Source: SZUA-309 sp965232595
GTDB lineage: Bacteria; Pseudomonadota; Gammaproteobacteria; Pseudomonadales; Azotimanducaceae
Assembly (NCBI GenBank): GCA_965232595.1
Contig: OZ246983.1
Coordinates: 4,154,001-4,218,000, forward strand
DNA length: 64,000 nucleotides
Reading direction: 5' to 3'
Positions 1 through 8,543 of the stretch are shown piece after piece; position 1 is the stretch's first letter, and each line of letters begins with the position of its first letter. The notes beneath the pieces are model-generated. The model did no database searches, was not told the origin of the DNA, and worked only from the letters and a program-made list of their open reading frames with translations. The position numbers and the translations under genes were made by a program.

Positions 1-866
1 AAGAAGTCGGTGAGCAGAGCGTCCTCAGGCGTGCCTGGTTCTGGGTGATAGTCGTACTTCCAGACCACCAGCGGTGGTAGAGAGGCAAGCACCGACTCGA
101 TCCGTCGGCCACTCTGGATGCCGTACTTAGTGCCGCGATCGATCGCCAGATTGAACTCCGCATAGCGACCGCGTCTGTAAAGCTGCCAATCGCGTTCCCG
201 TTCGCCGTAGTCTGATTGCATCCGCTTTTCGAAGATCGGTCTATAAGCGGGTAAAAAGTGGTCGCCTACGGAACGGGTGAAGTCGAATGCGGCCTCGAAT
301 CCACCTTCGGTCCAGTCATCGAAGAACAGCCCGCCGATGCCACGGCACTCCTGCCGGTGACCCAGATAGAAGTACTCGTCGCAGGCCACTTTCATCGCGC
401 CGTAGTGTTCGCCAGCAGCTTCCTTCGCCTGGCTGTGCCAGTGCACGCAGTCTTCCTCGAATCCATAGTAAGGAGTGAGATCGAAACCACCACCGAAGTA
501 CCAGACCGGTTCCTCCGCATCGACGAAAAAGAACCGCAGGTTGGCGTGGGTGGTGGGCACGTACGGATTCGTCGGGTGCACGATCAGTGAGATCGCAGTG
601 GCCTCGAATCCGTGACCGGCCAGATGAGGGTTTCGCTCGGTGGCTGCGGGCGGCAGGGAGGCACCTTTGCTGTGAGTGAACTGCACCGCCGCCTTGTCGA
701 TTCTGGCCCCGGCTTCGAGCACCCGCGGACGGCTTAGCGCTCCGTTCTCGCCTGGCACATCTTCCTTGATGAACTCGACTTCTCCGTCAAGCGCTTCCAG
801 AGCGCGGACGATCTCGTCCTGCAGGTTCATGAAGTAATCGCGGACGGGTTCGATGGCCGGTTTCAT
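1..866 (-). CDS. hemF: Oxygen-dependent coproporphyrinogen III oxidase (3' end cut by window edge)
   Basis: HemF performs the oxidative decarboxylation of coproporphyrinogen III to protoporphyrinogen IX in cytosolic haem synthesis. Translating the minus strand from the ATG at 866 gives an uninterrupted protein beginning MKPAIEPVRDYF. It carries family landmarks such as the stretch VWYFGGGFDLTPYYG, the conserved ECRGIGGLFFDD, and near the end RRIESVLASLPP. About 288 codons are present and only the last few residues should lie beyond base 1. The family is about 300 residues long, so nothing internal appears missing. A 17-base palindrome sits 24 bases upstream of the start. The gene reads in the same direction as the upstream kinase/regulator pair but is probably a separate unit. 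Identity is firm. Confidence 0.95.
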   Translation of the reverse strand, partial: MKPAIEPVRDYFMNLQDEIVRALEALDGEVEFIKEDVPGENGALSRPRVLEAGARIDKAAVQFTHSKGASLPPAATERNPHLAGHGFEATAISLIVHPTNPYVPTTHANLRFFFVDAEEPVWYFGGGFDLTPYYGFEEDCVHWHSQAKEAAGEHYGAMKVACDEYFYLGHRQECRGIGGLFFDDWTEGGFEAAFDFTRSVGDHFLPAYRPIFEKRMQSDYGERERDWQLYRRGRYAEFNLAIDRGTKYGIQSGRRIESVLASLPPLVVWKYDYHPEPGTPEDALLTDF

Positions 867-890
867 AGTCAGGAGTCCAGAAGTCAGAAG

Positions 891-907
891 CCGGGCATTA
901 TGCCCGG
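891..907. promoter_or_regulatory. 17-base palindrome upstream of hemF
   Basis: Two perfect 8-base arms around a single central base (CCGGGCAT, T, ATGCCCGG). The minus-strand centre reads CATAAT, a fair sigma-70 -10 box, so this may be a promoter embedded in an operator-like palindrome or a hairpin at the 5' end of the hemF transcript. It could alternatively end transcription from the upstream kinase gene, but no T-run follows it. An element with the same 11-base core lies 23 bases upstream of the PKS gene at 25809-25825. Confidence 0.5.
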
Positions 908-943
908 TTGGCAGCCCATTTTGATTGTGGATATCCGAAGTGG

Positions 944-3148
944 TTAACCGCCAGCGGCGGTGGCGCCCATTCGGGCCTCCGGGACGATGCGTTCCTGGCC
1001 GGAGTAGATGTCTGACTCCACCCGTGGGAGCTGCACCATGATCGCTACACCCGATCCATCGGCAAGATTCATTGCCCGGACAAAGCCGCCGTGTGCTTCG
1101 GCAATGATGCGTACGACGTATAGGCCCAGCCCGAAATGCAGTCGATTTTGTGGTCCACGATGACTGACCATTGAGTCGAAGAGAGAACCTTCTGACTGAT
1201 CGGGCAGGGTGGGGCCGCGGTTAGCCACCGTGATCTGGCAGGCTCCTCGATGCGCATCGAGTTGCACCCGAATCGGGCTGTCGCTGCGGTGGAAGTCGAT
1301 GGCATTGTCGATGATCTTGTCCATCAGCTGCTCGATCCGGAAGTCGGATACCTCGGCGAGCACCGGGCGGCCAGGGCCGCGATAAATGAACTCAGACTCC
1401 GGGTGAGCAACGCTGCAGTTGGCGACGTAGCTCTGCAGCAACTGATCCAGGTCAATCACCTCCATGTCCTCCGCTTCCAGAGAGTCTTCCAGATTGGCGG
1501 CGTCCGCCAGGTTCTGAACGATGGAGCCGATTCGTGTCACGCCGCGTTTGGCGCTATCGAGGTACTTGCTATCGCGGACGTCCGGATTCTCCTCTGCGAG
1601 ATTGTGCAGAGAAGTGGCCAGGGTGTTCAGCGGGTTGTTGATCTCGTGGCGCAACGTACGCGGCATGTTCTCCAGGAAGGTATTGTGCTGGTGCAGCTTG
1701 GAAAGCATGTTCGAGACGCTCCGGGCCAGATCGCCAATCTCGTCGCCCGCGGTCATCTCGGACTCGAGGAAGCTGGTGCGCAGCCGTCCGTACTCGTCGA
1801 TGGCGCGAGATGCTTCACGGCGCAGGTTGCGGATTCGCCAGGCCAGGCGGCCGGCGAACGCCACCAACGCGATAAAGACAATGAACAGGCTGGCCACGGA
1901 CAGCAGCACCACCTGCTCCAGCGCAGAACGCTGGAAAGAGAGGATGTCATCGATGTTCTGCTCTACCACAACGGTGCCGATTACCGAGTCCGTGGAGACA
2001 ATAGGGTGGGCGGCCATGATCACTTCGTCGGATTCGGAGAGGCTGCGGCGGATGGTGATGGGGTCGCCGGTCAGCGAAGTGGCGATGGCATCGTCCGCCG
2101 CTGAATCTGGCGTTGGCCCCACGCCCTGGGGCGGTTCGTACTCTTCGAATGTGGTCAGGTAGTGGATGACTGGCCGTACCTGATTGAACAGGTCGCGGAA
2201 CAGGCGGAAGCGCGTGTCACCCTGCTCGCTCGGGGTGACGACGAGGCTGGTGCCCGTTTCTGCGCGTACCCGCTTTTCCGCGTCGATCACGAGGATGCGG
2301 GCGCCCGAATATCCCAGGCCCTGGATGATGTTCAGAAGTTCCGGCGAGCGGAGCACCACCAGGTTGAAGCTCTCTTTGCCGGCGGTGGGAAGCGTCTGAG
2401 TGGTACGGACGATGGCCCGGGTGTCCGGGTCGTCCACGTCCACGAAGCTGATGCCGAAGTACCGAGACGAGCCAAGCAGCGCCAGTGGCAATCTAAACTC
2501 GAGTCGATGGCCTTCCTCTGTGGGCTGCAGGTAGCCCTGCACGGAAGGGATGGGTGAGCCGGTTGCGGCAAACCGCCAGTCGGCGTCCATCTCGTAGGCA
2601 GTGGTCACACCTTCACCAGGAAAGGTGATGTTGATCCGACCATCCTCCCCATCGGCGCGGATGAAATCGAGGCGCACATGATCTGCGTTGTCGAGCCGCA
2701 GGTAGTCCGGATCCCGGTAGATGGCGTCTGGGTCCTGGATATTCATGTAGACGTGCAGCTGCCCGCCGCGCTCACCGAGCAGCAGCTCGAAGTTGCCGTC
2801 CGCCAGCGGATCGTCGGTGCCGAAGAGAATCAGCTTGTCGGCTAGCTCATCGCCCCAATCGGTAACGTCGCCATCGAGGCGAACCGGATTCTGCAACGGA
2901 TGGGCGTAGAGCGATTCGAAGTCTTCGATGGTGACCGGCAGGTCGTTGAAGAGGTCCTCGCGGCCGTTGAAAAGGGTGGAGATTCCCTCGGCGGTCAGCA
3001 GCTGGGCGTGCGACTGGCCCTGGATCAGCAGCCGCTCCATCTCAACCAGCTGCCGGTAGCCGAACAGCGGAACGATCAGCAGGGTAAGACCCAGCAGCAT
3101 CAGCTTGGTGCCGAGCCGGGGTCCGCGGATGGCGCTGAATAGCTTCAC
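944..3148 (-). CDS. pdsS: Membrane sensor histidine kinase, dedicated-sortase-system type
   Basis: 734 residues. A transmembrane helix at about 14-32 is followed by a large periplasmic sensor region. The early part of that region (about 85-250) looks like a carbohydrate-binding or DOMON-like beta domain. A second helix at about 420-443 leads to HAMP, then a HisKA dimerisation domain with phospho-acceptor His501 in RHEINNP, then a GHKL ATPase with an N-box (DNAID) and glycine box (GLGLYVVRIIAEAHGG). Length and layout match what I recall of the kinase of the proteobacterial dedicated sortase system. Its response regulator starts the same operon 30 bases upstream. No sortase or sortase-substrate gene is visible in the window, so the assignment to that system rests on overall protein resemblance; a generic envelope sensor kinase is the alternative. 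Confidence 0.8.
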   Translation of the reverse strand: MKLFSAIRGPRLGTKLMLLGLTLLIVPLFGYRQLVEMERLLIQGQSHAQLLTAEGISTLFNGREDLFNDLPVTIEDFESLYAHPLQNPVRLDGDVTDWGDELADKLILFGTDDPLADGNFELLLGERGGQLHVYMNIQDPDAIYRDPDYLRLDNADHVRLDFIRADGEDGRINITFPGEGVTTAYEMDADWRFAATGSPIPSVQGYLQPTEEGHRLEFRLPLALLGSSRYFGISFVDVDDPDTRAIVRTTQTLPTAGKESFNLVVLRSPELLNIIQGLGYSGARILVIDAEKRVRAETGTSLVVTPSEQGDTRFRLFRDLFNQVRPVIHYLTTFEEYEPPQGVGPTPDSAADDAIATSLTGDPITIRRSLSESDEVIMAAHPIVSTDSVIGTVVVEQNIDDILSFQRSALEQVVLLSVASLFIVFIALVAFAGRLAWRIRNLRREASRAIDEYGRLRTSFLESEMTAGDEIGDLARSVSNMLSKLHQHNTFLENMPRTLRHEINNPLNTLATSLHNLAEENPDVRDSKYLDSAKRGVTRIGSIVQNLADAANLEDSLEAEDMEVIDLDQLLQSYVANCSVAHPESEFIYRGPGRPVLAEVSDFRIEQLMDKIIDNAIDFHRSDSPIRVQLDAHRGACQITVANRGPTLPDQSEGSLFDSMVSHRGPQNRLHFGLGLYVVRIIAEAHGGFVRAMNLADGSGVAIMVQLPRVESDIYSGQERIVPEARMGATAAGG

Positions 3149-3178
3149 GTCAGTACCGTATCAGCCGTGTCCGCTGGC

Positions 3179-3877
3179 TCAATCCGACCAGCGGTATCCG
3201 AAGCCGTATTCACTCTTGATTGCCGAGAAGTCCGGATCGAGCTTCTCGAACTTTTTGCGGATGTTGCGCATGTGAGTGTTGATGGTGTTGTTGGTCACCA
3301 GGGACTGCATGGTGGCGTTCATCAGGGTTTCGTAGGAGACAGCGTGACCCGGCTGGCGGACCAGCTTGGCCAGCATTCGGAACTCGGTGCCGGAGAGGTC
3401 GATACGTTCGCCTTTCCAGGAGGCAAGCAGCGCATCCTGATCCAGAGTCAGATCGCCAATCTTCTTGGCAGTAGGCGATTCAGCCTGATCCTGCTCCTCG
3501 CGGAACTCGTTGATTCTGAGCAGGCTGGAGATGCGCTCGGCGAGGTAATCCAGGCTGATGGGCTTCGGCAGGTAATCCCAGGCGCCGAGGCGAAGGCCGG
3601 AGATTTTGTCGATCTCGTCAATTCGTTCGGTCAGGAAGATGACCGGCAGGCTGGGCGCGCGGGTCAGGAGATCACGGCAGAGCTGAAAACCACCATCTAC
3701 CTCCTCGCCGAGGATGATGTCGAGGATTACCAGGTCCGGCAGAGACTGATCGAAGCCTTCCAGGGCCTCGTCTCGACTGCCGTAGGCAGATACCTGATAA
3801 CCCTTCTTGGTGATCGCGTCCGTGTAGTTGGCGCGCTGATCCGGGTCGTCCTCTACGATCGCAATTGTCTTTGCCAT
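3179..3877 (-). CDS. pdsR: OmpR-family response regulator, dedicated-sortase-system type
   Basis: 232 residues: a receiver domain (phospho-acceptor Asp53 in the LVILDIILG strand, conserved Lys in DYLPKPIS) followed by a winged-helix DNA-binding domain ending GFGYRWSD. I chose the ATG at 3877, not an in-frame start further upstream, because a strong ribosome-binding site (AGGAGGTAAG) lies just ahead of it and the family begins MAKTIAIVEDDPDQR. Only 30 bases separate it from the sensor kinase downstream, so the two form one operon and almost certainly one phosphorelay. Targets are unknown and none are obvious nearby. Confidence 0.88.
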   Translation of the reverse strand: MAKTIAIVEDDPDQRANYTDAITKKGYQVSAYGSRDEALEGFDQSLPDLVILDIILGEEVDGGFQLCRDLLTRAPSLPVIFLTERIDEIDKISGLRLGAWDYLPKPISLDYLAERISSLLRINEFREEQDQAESPTAKKIGDLTLDQDALLASWKGERIDLSGTEFRMLAKLVRQPGHAVSYETLMNATMQSLVTNNTINTHMRNIRKKFEKLDPDFSAIKSEYGFGYRWSD

Positions 3878-4043
3878 CAGCCACTTACCTCCTGGGGGTG
3901 CGCGGATTGTAGCCTGAAAAGCGTGATTTCGCGCGGATTGGCGCTGGGAGCCACATCCCATTCCAAAGTTTCTCCATCATAGCGGAGCCTGGTTCCATTT
4001 TTCGTCCGCCTCTGGTGCAGATGGCTCGGCTCTAATGGGCGCC

Positions 4044-4199
4044 ATGAATGTATTTGTTCCTGTATCTGAAGAGCTGATGGATCGGCTTGGCCTGTCGCCG
4101 GATGACCTGGTGCCGTTCGAGCTGGAGTACGAGATTCTGCGGCCCGGTGAGGGATTCGACGTCCTCGATGCACCGGCTGAGATTGCCGCTCCGGCCTGA
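4044..4199 (+). CDS. Small hypothetical protein (51 residues)
   Basis: A short open frame divergent from the response regulator gene, beginning MNVFVPVSEELMDRLGLSPDD and rich in acidic and hydrophobic residues near the start. An alternative in-frame ATG lies three codons upstream at 4035. No signal peptide or membrane segment is visible. I do not recognise the family. Coding is plausible because composition and third-position GC match the neighbours and the frame fills the gap before the next gene, but no strong ribosome-binding site supports it. Confidence 0.4.
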   Translation: MNVFVPVSEELMDRLGLSPDDLVPFELEYEILRPGEGFDVLDAPAEIAAPA

Positions 4200-4290
4200 G
4201 AGCCTTCACTACTCAGCTTTGGCGCTGGTCGGGAAAGCCGTTAAGGTACGGCGATCCTGAAACGCCCGTGATGGGCTCGAGCGCGCCGAA

Positions 4291-4935
4291 TTGACTGATC
4301 CTCTCGTTTCCCTCTGGGACACTCTAGCGGCCATGGAGTGGCTGGAATTCACCGGTCTGGCCTCCGGTCTCCTCTGCGTCTGGCTGCTGATTCGGCAGAA
4401 CATCTGGACGTTCCCCATCGGCCTCATCTACTCGGTGGTCTCCGTGGCCGTATTCATCGAGGCCAAGCTCTACGCGGACGTGCTTCTGTCGGGCTACTAC
4501 GTGCTGATGAACGCATACGGCTGGTACTACTGGCTTTATGGCGGGGTGCGCACCGTCAGCGATGATCTACCGGTGACGAAAACACCGCAGCAGACGGCTA
4601 TGGTGCTGGCAGTGATAACCGCTCTGGCCATCGGGGTGATGGGTTGGTTCTTCGATACCCAGACGGATGCCGACTTCCCCTACTGGGACAGCGCCACCAC
4701 CTGCATGAGCTTCGCAGCCATGTGGATGACAGCGCGCAAATACATCGAAAACTGGATCGTCTGGCTGGTCGTGGACATCATCGCGACGGCGATCTACTAC
4801 GTGAAGGGCATTCACTTCTACGCCATCCTCTACGGCGTGTATCTGGGCATGGCAATCATGGGCTGGCGGGCATGGCAGCTGACGATGATGAAGCAATCGG
4901 CCGGGCGAGCGAGTCCTGCCGGATCCTCTGCCTGA
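4291..4935 (+). CDS. pnuC: PnuC-family vitamin-precursor transporter
   Basis: A membrane protein of 214 residues from a TTG at 4291, or 200 from the ATG at 4333. It has about seven hydrophobic helices and the aromatic PnuC signature in GYYVLMNAYGWYYWLYGG. PnuC proteins carry nicotinamide riboside (PnuC proper), thiamine (PnuT) or riboflavin (PnuX) by facilitated diffusion, trapped by intracellular phosphorylation. The next gene, which overlaps this one by 64 bases, is a NadR-like kinase, and that favours nicotinamide riboside. A thiamine role cannot be excluded because a thiamine/choline-kinase-like gene lies just beyond; I see no TPP riboswitch in the short leader. Confidence 0.85.
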   Translation: MTDPLVSLWDTLAAMEWLEFTGLASGLLCVWLLIRQNIWTFPIGLIYSVVSVAVFIEAKLYADVLLSGYYVLMNAYGWYYWLYGGVRTVSDDLPVTKTPQQTAMVLAVITALAIGVMGWFFDTQTDADFPYWDSATTCMSFAAMWMTARKYIENWIVWLVVDIIATAIYYVKGIHFYAILYGVYLGMAIMGWRAWQLTMMKQSAGRASPAGSSA

Positions 4936-5441
4936 CGGGGCCTGAATCCTCGGGCAAGACGACGCTGGCGGAAGCGTTGTCAGCGCGATTTGGTGCGCGT
5001 CTGGTACCGGAGGTTGCACGCTCGTACCTTACCGGTCGCTCAGATTACGCTGCGGAAGACGTTCTTGAGATCGCAAGACAACAGGTCGCTGCGGAAACCC
5101 TCACGCTTTCGGAGACGCCTGGCCTGGTGGTGTGCGACACGGACCTGCTGGTGATTCAGGTCTGGTGGCAGGAACGGTTCGGCGACCTGCCGGAGGAACT
5201 TGTAAACATGCTTGGTGCGCAGAGCGAACGTGCCTATCTACTGATGCAACCGGATCTGCATTGGGAAGAAGATCCGCTGCGAGAGAACCCAACGGACCGC
5301 GACCGACTTTTTCTGGTGTATCAGACGTTGCTGGCGACGGGCACGATGCGCCACCAGGTGGTTGCAGGTACTGGAGAGGCTCGCCTTCAGGCTGCTGTTG
5401 AAGCCGCGCAGTCGCTGATACCGAGCCTGTCAGCTCATTAG
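4872..5441 (+). CDS. NadR-like nucleoside kinase (AAA_28-type P-loop ATPase)
   Basis: 189 residues. A P-loop GPESSGKTT at residues 23-31 is followed by a RSYL/ARQ-type region and a VVCDTDLLVIQVWW strand, as in the ribosylnicotinamide kinase domain of NadR. There is no adenylyltransferase domain and no DNA-binding domain, so it is a stand-alone kinase. The only in-frame ATG ahead of the P-loop is at 4872, inside the end of the transporter gene, giving a 64-base overlap and tight translational coupling. Likely role (inference): phosphorylating the substrate brought in by the PnuC-type transporter and so trapping it in the cytosol. Its stop overlaps the end of the convergent phosphotransferase gene by 12 bases. 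Confidence 0.75.
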   Translation: MAADDDEAIGRASESCRILCLTGPESSGKTTLAEALSARFGARLVPEVARSYLTGRSDYAAEDVLEIARQQVAAETLTLSETPGLVVCDTDLLVIQVWWQERFGDLPEELVNMLGAQSERAYLLMQPDLHWEEDPLRENPTDRDRLFLVYQTLLATGTMRHQVVAGTGEARLQAAVEAAQSLIPSLSAH

Positions 5442-6269
5442 CGCGGCCAGCTTTTCCTTTGAAGTGCTGATCTGCTCTTCTATCTCCTCGCGGGTGTTGC
5501 CGTGATGCCGTTCCGCCCAGGCCCAGGCGAACTCCCTCAGCCAGAAGGTAAGTAGGCAGGATTCCAGCCGGGCCTGGTCCACAGAGTCTTCCGCCCAGAG
5601 GCCGATGAGCATCTGAAGCGAATTTTCCGGCAGCCCCAGACCCTGGTGCAGGGTCACCAGATCGAACAGCGGATCGTTCTGCCCGAGCCACTCCCAGTCC
5701 AGCGTGACCCAGCGATCCGGGGTGTTCTGGATGACGTTCCAGGGGTTCAGGTCGTTATGGCAGGTAACGGTTTGCGCTGGGCGCCAAGGGCCATCGGCCA
5801 GCTTGCGGAGAGGAATCGGCGCGTTGCCTTCGGCCAGGTACTCGCGAGATAGCGCGTAGGGGTCGTAATGTCGACCAGATTGCGGCAACGCAGCGTGCAA
5901 GGTCCGGAGATACTTGGCGATGGAAGCCAGCGGTGGGGCAGAGTCCGCCAGAAGCGCCCCAGGTACGTAGCGGGTGAGAAGATTGCCGGTTGCCGCGTCC
6001 AAAGCGACCAGATCCGGAATAGCGAGTCGCTTCTGATTCTGCGTATAGAAGCTGAACTCCAGTTCTCGGTCGATGAAACTGCGGGTGCGCGAGGGGAGGC
6101 GAATCACATACTCGGATTCCTGGTAGGTGAAGCGGTAGTTGTCATTGCTGTAGCCGCCGCTGAGGTACCCAAAGTCAGTGATCTGCTCTGGCTGCCATTC
6201 GGGCATCAGGCCGATAAGAGCTCCTCGGATCGCGTCTGCCGGTGGTGAGTGCTTTGGTCTATCGTGCAT
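5430..6269 (-). CDS. Choline/thiamine-kinase-like phosphotransferase (APH fold)
   Basis: 279 residues with a protein-kinase-like fold. The glycine-rich N-terminal loop is LSGGYSNDNYRF. The Brenner motif with catalytic Asp173 is CHNDLNPWNV (residues 170-179), and metal-binding Asp191 lies in TLDWEWLGQNDP. These are features of the choline kinase/LicA/thiamine kinase branch of the aminoglycoside phosphotransferase superfamily. The substrate cannot be read from sequence. Position beside a PnuC-type transporter and a vitamin kinase favours thiamine or another small metabolite over antibiotic resistance. Convergent with the upstream kinase gene. Confidence 0.75.
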   Translation of the reverse strand: MHDRPKHSPPADAIRGALIGLMPEWQPEQITDFGYLSGGYSNDNYRFTYQESEYVIRLPSRTRSFIDRELEFSFYTQNQKRLAIPDLVALDAATGNLLTRYVPGALLADSAPPLASIAKYLRTLHAALPQSGRHYDPYALSREYLAEGNAPIPLRKLADGPWRPAQTVTCHNDLNPWNVIQNTPDRWVTLDWEWLGQNDPLFDLVTLHQGLGLPENSLQMLIGLWAEDSVDQARLESCLLTFWLREFAWAWAERHHGNTREEIEEQISTSKEKLAALMS

Positions 6270-6328
6270 CTGGCAAGGGTCTGGAAGACCGCCGGCGTCG
6301 TCAAGCAGTGCAGGTGTCCCGGGGTTGC

Positions 6329-6334
6329 TAGAAT
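6329..6334 (+). promoter_or_regulatory. Candidate -10 box (TAGAAT) of a possibly leaderless gene
   Basis: TAGAAT lies six bases before the ATG at 6341, the spacing at which transcription would begin at or next to the start codon. No Shine-Dalgarno sequence is present between them. The -35 region is poor. This would make the VWA gene's mRNA leaderless. Confidence 0.35.
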
Positions 6335-6340
6335 CGAGCT

Positions 6341-7693
6341 ATGGAAGTAACTCTCACCCGTTTCGTGCACGCGCTGAGAAGTGCCGAGCTGCCGGTATCA
6401 CCGGCAGAGACGCTTGATGGTTATGAAGTGCTGCGGCATGTCGGCATCGCCGATCCGAAACTGCTGGAGAACTCGCTCGCGCTCGTGCTGGCCAAGACGG
6501 TGGATGAGAAAGTCCGGTTTGCGGAGTGTTTTCAGCGGTTTTTCCATCAGCTGGCGTTCCAGCAACCGGCAAAGCGCTCGATGCTGCGCTCGGTGGATCC
6601 TGGAGCTCTTATTGAGAGCGTGTCGCAAGCGGGCAGCGAGCCGCTAACGGATGTGATTCGCGCCATCGTGAACGACGAGCGAGACGCAGTGGCTTGGCGT
6701 GTCCAATCGGAAGCGGAGCGATTGCATCTGGATGAGATGCAGACGCTGCGCGATAAATCGCGCTACGTGAGCGCCATAGCTCGAACGCTGGGCGTTGAGG
6801 ACCTGGAGCGCCTCATCACTGCGAGTGAATCACTTCCCGATGATCAGCTTGGCGCGCTGCGCTATCTCCGGCAGTACATCCAGGAACAGGTTCGTGAGTA
6901 CGTGGACGCCCAGTACGAGCTCAATGTGGATGCATCCGGGAAACGGGCGCTGCTCGAAGCGGCGCTAAGGAGCAATCTGGATCAGCTGCAACCGGACTAC
7001 TACGGAGAAGTGGATCGGGTGGTTGCCAAGCTGGCAGATCGATTGGCGCAACAGCATCGCCGGCGGCGGAAGAAGGCACAACGAGGCGTGCTGGATGTGA
7101 AGCATACGATCAGAGAGAACCTTGCCTACGATGGAGCACTGTTCAATCTGCGCTGGCGCACCCGGCGCGTCGAGAAATCGAGCGTTTACGTCGTCTGCGA
7201 TGTCAGCAACTCGGTAGCCAGCATCGCGCGTTTTCTGCTGTTGTTTCTGCACGGCCTGACGGAGGTGCTGCCGCAGGTGCGAGCATTCGCCTTCTCCAAC
7301 CGGTGCGGAGAGATTACGGAGCAGTTTCGAGCGCACGGCGTAGAGCGCGCCGTGGAAGGGGCGATGTTCGATTGGGGCAAGGGCTCGACGGACTATGGCC
7401 GGGCGTTGCTCGATTTTCGGGACCTGGTACATCAGGATCTCGACCACCGCAGCACCCTGATCTTTCTAGGGGATGCTCGGGGCAACTACTTCGAACCGCG
7501 GGTGGATGTGTTGAAACACCTGAGTCAGCGGGTGAAGCAGGTGTTCTGGCTCAATCCGGAAGACAGAGATCGATGGGGGGAAGGGGACTCCGACATGCGG
7601 CGGTATGCGGCGCATTGCCTGCGGGTGGATGTCTGTCGTGGGCTCAAGGACATTGAGCGGTTTGCGGACAGGCTGCTGGCCGCGACCCGCTGA
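6341..7693 (+). CDS. VWA domain protein, CoxE-like
   Basis: 450 residues. The N-terminal two thirds are helical and charged (about 1-265). The C-terminal von Willebrand A-like domain has a MIDAS-type DxSxS motif, CDVSNSV, with Asp287. The family (CoxE-like, DUF58-related) usually partners a MoxR-type AAA+ ATPase to insert metal cofactors or remodel complexes. No MoxR gene is present here, so the partner must lie elsewhere. The frame begins MEVTLTRFVHALRSAELPVSPAET, typical of the family. It converges on the sirtuin gene with a 10-base gap. Confidence 0.82.
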   Translation: MEVTLTRFVHALRSAELPVSPAETLDGYEVLRHVGIADPKLLENSLALVLAKTVDEKVRFAECFQRFFHQLAFQQPAKRSMLRSVDPGALIESVSQAGSEPLTDVIRAIVNDERDAVAWRVQSEAERLHLDEMQTLRDKSRYVSAIARTLGVEDLERLITASESLPDDQLGALRYLRQYIQEQVREYVDAQYELNVDASGKRALLEAALRSNLDQLQPDYYGEVDRVVAKLADRLAQQHRRRRKKAQRGVLDVKHTIRENLAYDGALFNLRWRTRRVEKSSVYVVCDVSNSVASIARFLLLFLHGLTEVLPQVRAFAFSNRCGEITEQFRAHGVERAVEGAMFDWGKGSTDYGRALLDFRDLVHQDLDHRSTLIFLGDARGNYFEPRVDVLKHLSQRVKQVFWLNPEDRDRWGEGDSDMRRYAAHCLRVDVCRGLKDIERFADRLLAATR

Positions 7694-7703
7694 AGCGCTC
7701 TCT

Positions 7704-8456
7704 TCAGTTGATCCCGACCAGGTAAGAGAGAGTCGGTCCGATCTCGCCGTGAAGCACGACATCCGCGATGCCGTCCAGCGGCGTCTCTTCCCGATTGAGG
7801 ATGGCCAGCTTGGCCCCCAGCTGCTTCGCGTACTCCGGGAACCCCGCGGCAGGGTAGACAATCAGCGTTGAACCTGTAGCGATCATCAGATCGCACTGCT
7901 CGGTCATGATCTGAGCGCGGCGCATCGCTTCCTCAGGCATTGCCTGACCGAAAGAAATCGTCGCTGTCTTGATGATGCCGCCACAGCGGGAACAGGGATC
8001 GATACGTTGTTGCTGTTCGAATTGCTGCTCTAAATCTGCCAGCTCGTAACGCATCTCGCAGGAAAGACATCGGGCGTAACTGGTATTGCCGTGCAGTTCG
8101 ATCACCTGGTCATCGGGAACACCCGCGTTCTGGTGGAGGTTGTCGACGTTCTGCGTGATCACGCCGGCACATTTACCCATCTCGACCAGCTTGGCGATGG
8201 CCAGATGGCCCTTGTTGGGCTCTGCGCCTTCCATCTTCATCTCACCGGAAAACTTGCGGCGCCATTGCTCTGAGCGGGCTTCTTCGCTTCTGAGGAACTC
8301 CTCGAAGTAGACGGGCTTCATTTTCTCCCAGATGCCGGTGCCCTGGCTGCGGAAATCGGGAATGCCTGACTCTGTACTGATGCCCGCGCCGGTGAAGAAG
8401 ACGATGTTCGAAGCCGAATCAACTAATTCGGCAAGATCATTGATGTTTCCTTGCAT
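7704..8456 (-). CDS. Sir2-family NAD-dependent protein deacylase (sirtuin)
   Basis: 250 residues from the ATG at 8456; a longer frame to 8555 adds 33 residues not typical of the family. It has the NAD-binding signature GAGISTESGIPDFR (23-36), TQNVDNLH (101-108), catalytic His122 in ELHGN, and a zinc ribbon of Cys130/Cys133 and Cys155/Cys158. It removes acyl groups from lysines using NAD and releases nicotinamide. The Tyr and Arg that mark desuccinylases of the CobB type are not evident in the expected place, so a general deacetylase is likelier. It is the last GC-rich gene before the island, divergent from the AMP ligase. Confidence 0.92.
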   Translation of the reverse strand: MQGNINDLAELVDSASNIVFFTGAGISTESGIPDFRSQGTGIWEKMKPVYFEEFLRSEEARSEQWRRKFSGEMKMEGAEPNKGHLAIAKLVEMGKCAGVITQNVDNLHQNAGVPDDQVIELHGNTSYARCLSCEMRYELADLEQQFEQQQRIDPCSRCGGIIKTATISFGQAMPEEAMRRAQIMTEQCDLMIATGSTLIVYPAAGFPEYAKQLGAKLAILNREETPLDGIADVVLHGEIGPTLSYLVGIN

Positions 8457-8543
8457 TTTAAGTGGCGCACTGCTCTTTCGATATGACAAGAGTATTACGA
8501 ACGGCTCATAGAGTCTGCCAACAGTTCGTGAGATAGATAGTAG

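Noticed and set aside
1250..2104. 284-codon open frame on the plus strand inside the sensor kinase gene
   Set aside because: It lies antisense to a clear kinase with intact motifs and has the GC-bias pattern of a mirror frame, with no domain or start signal.
3878..3961. 28-residue N-terminal extension of the response regulator
   Set aside because: A strong ribosome-binding site and the canonical receiver start favour the ATG at 3877.
4200..4290. TPP riboswitch ahead of the PnuC-type gene
   Set aside because: None of the conserved thi-box segments is present in the 91-base leader.
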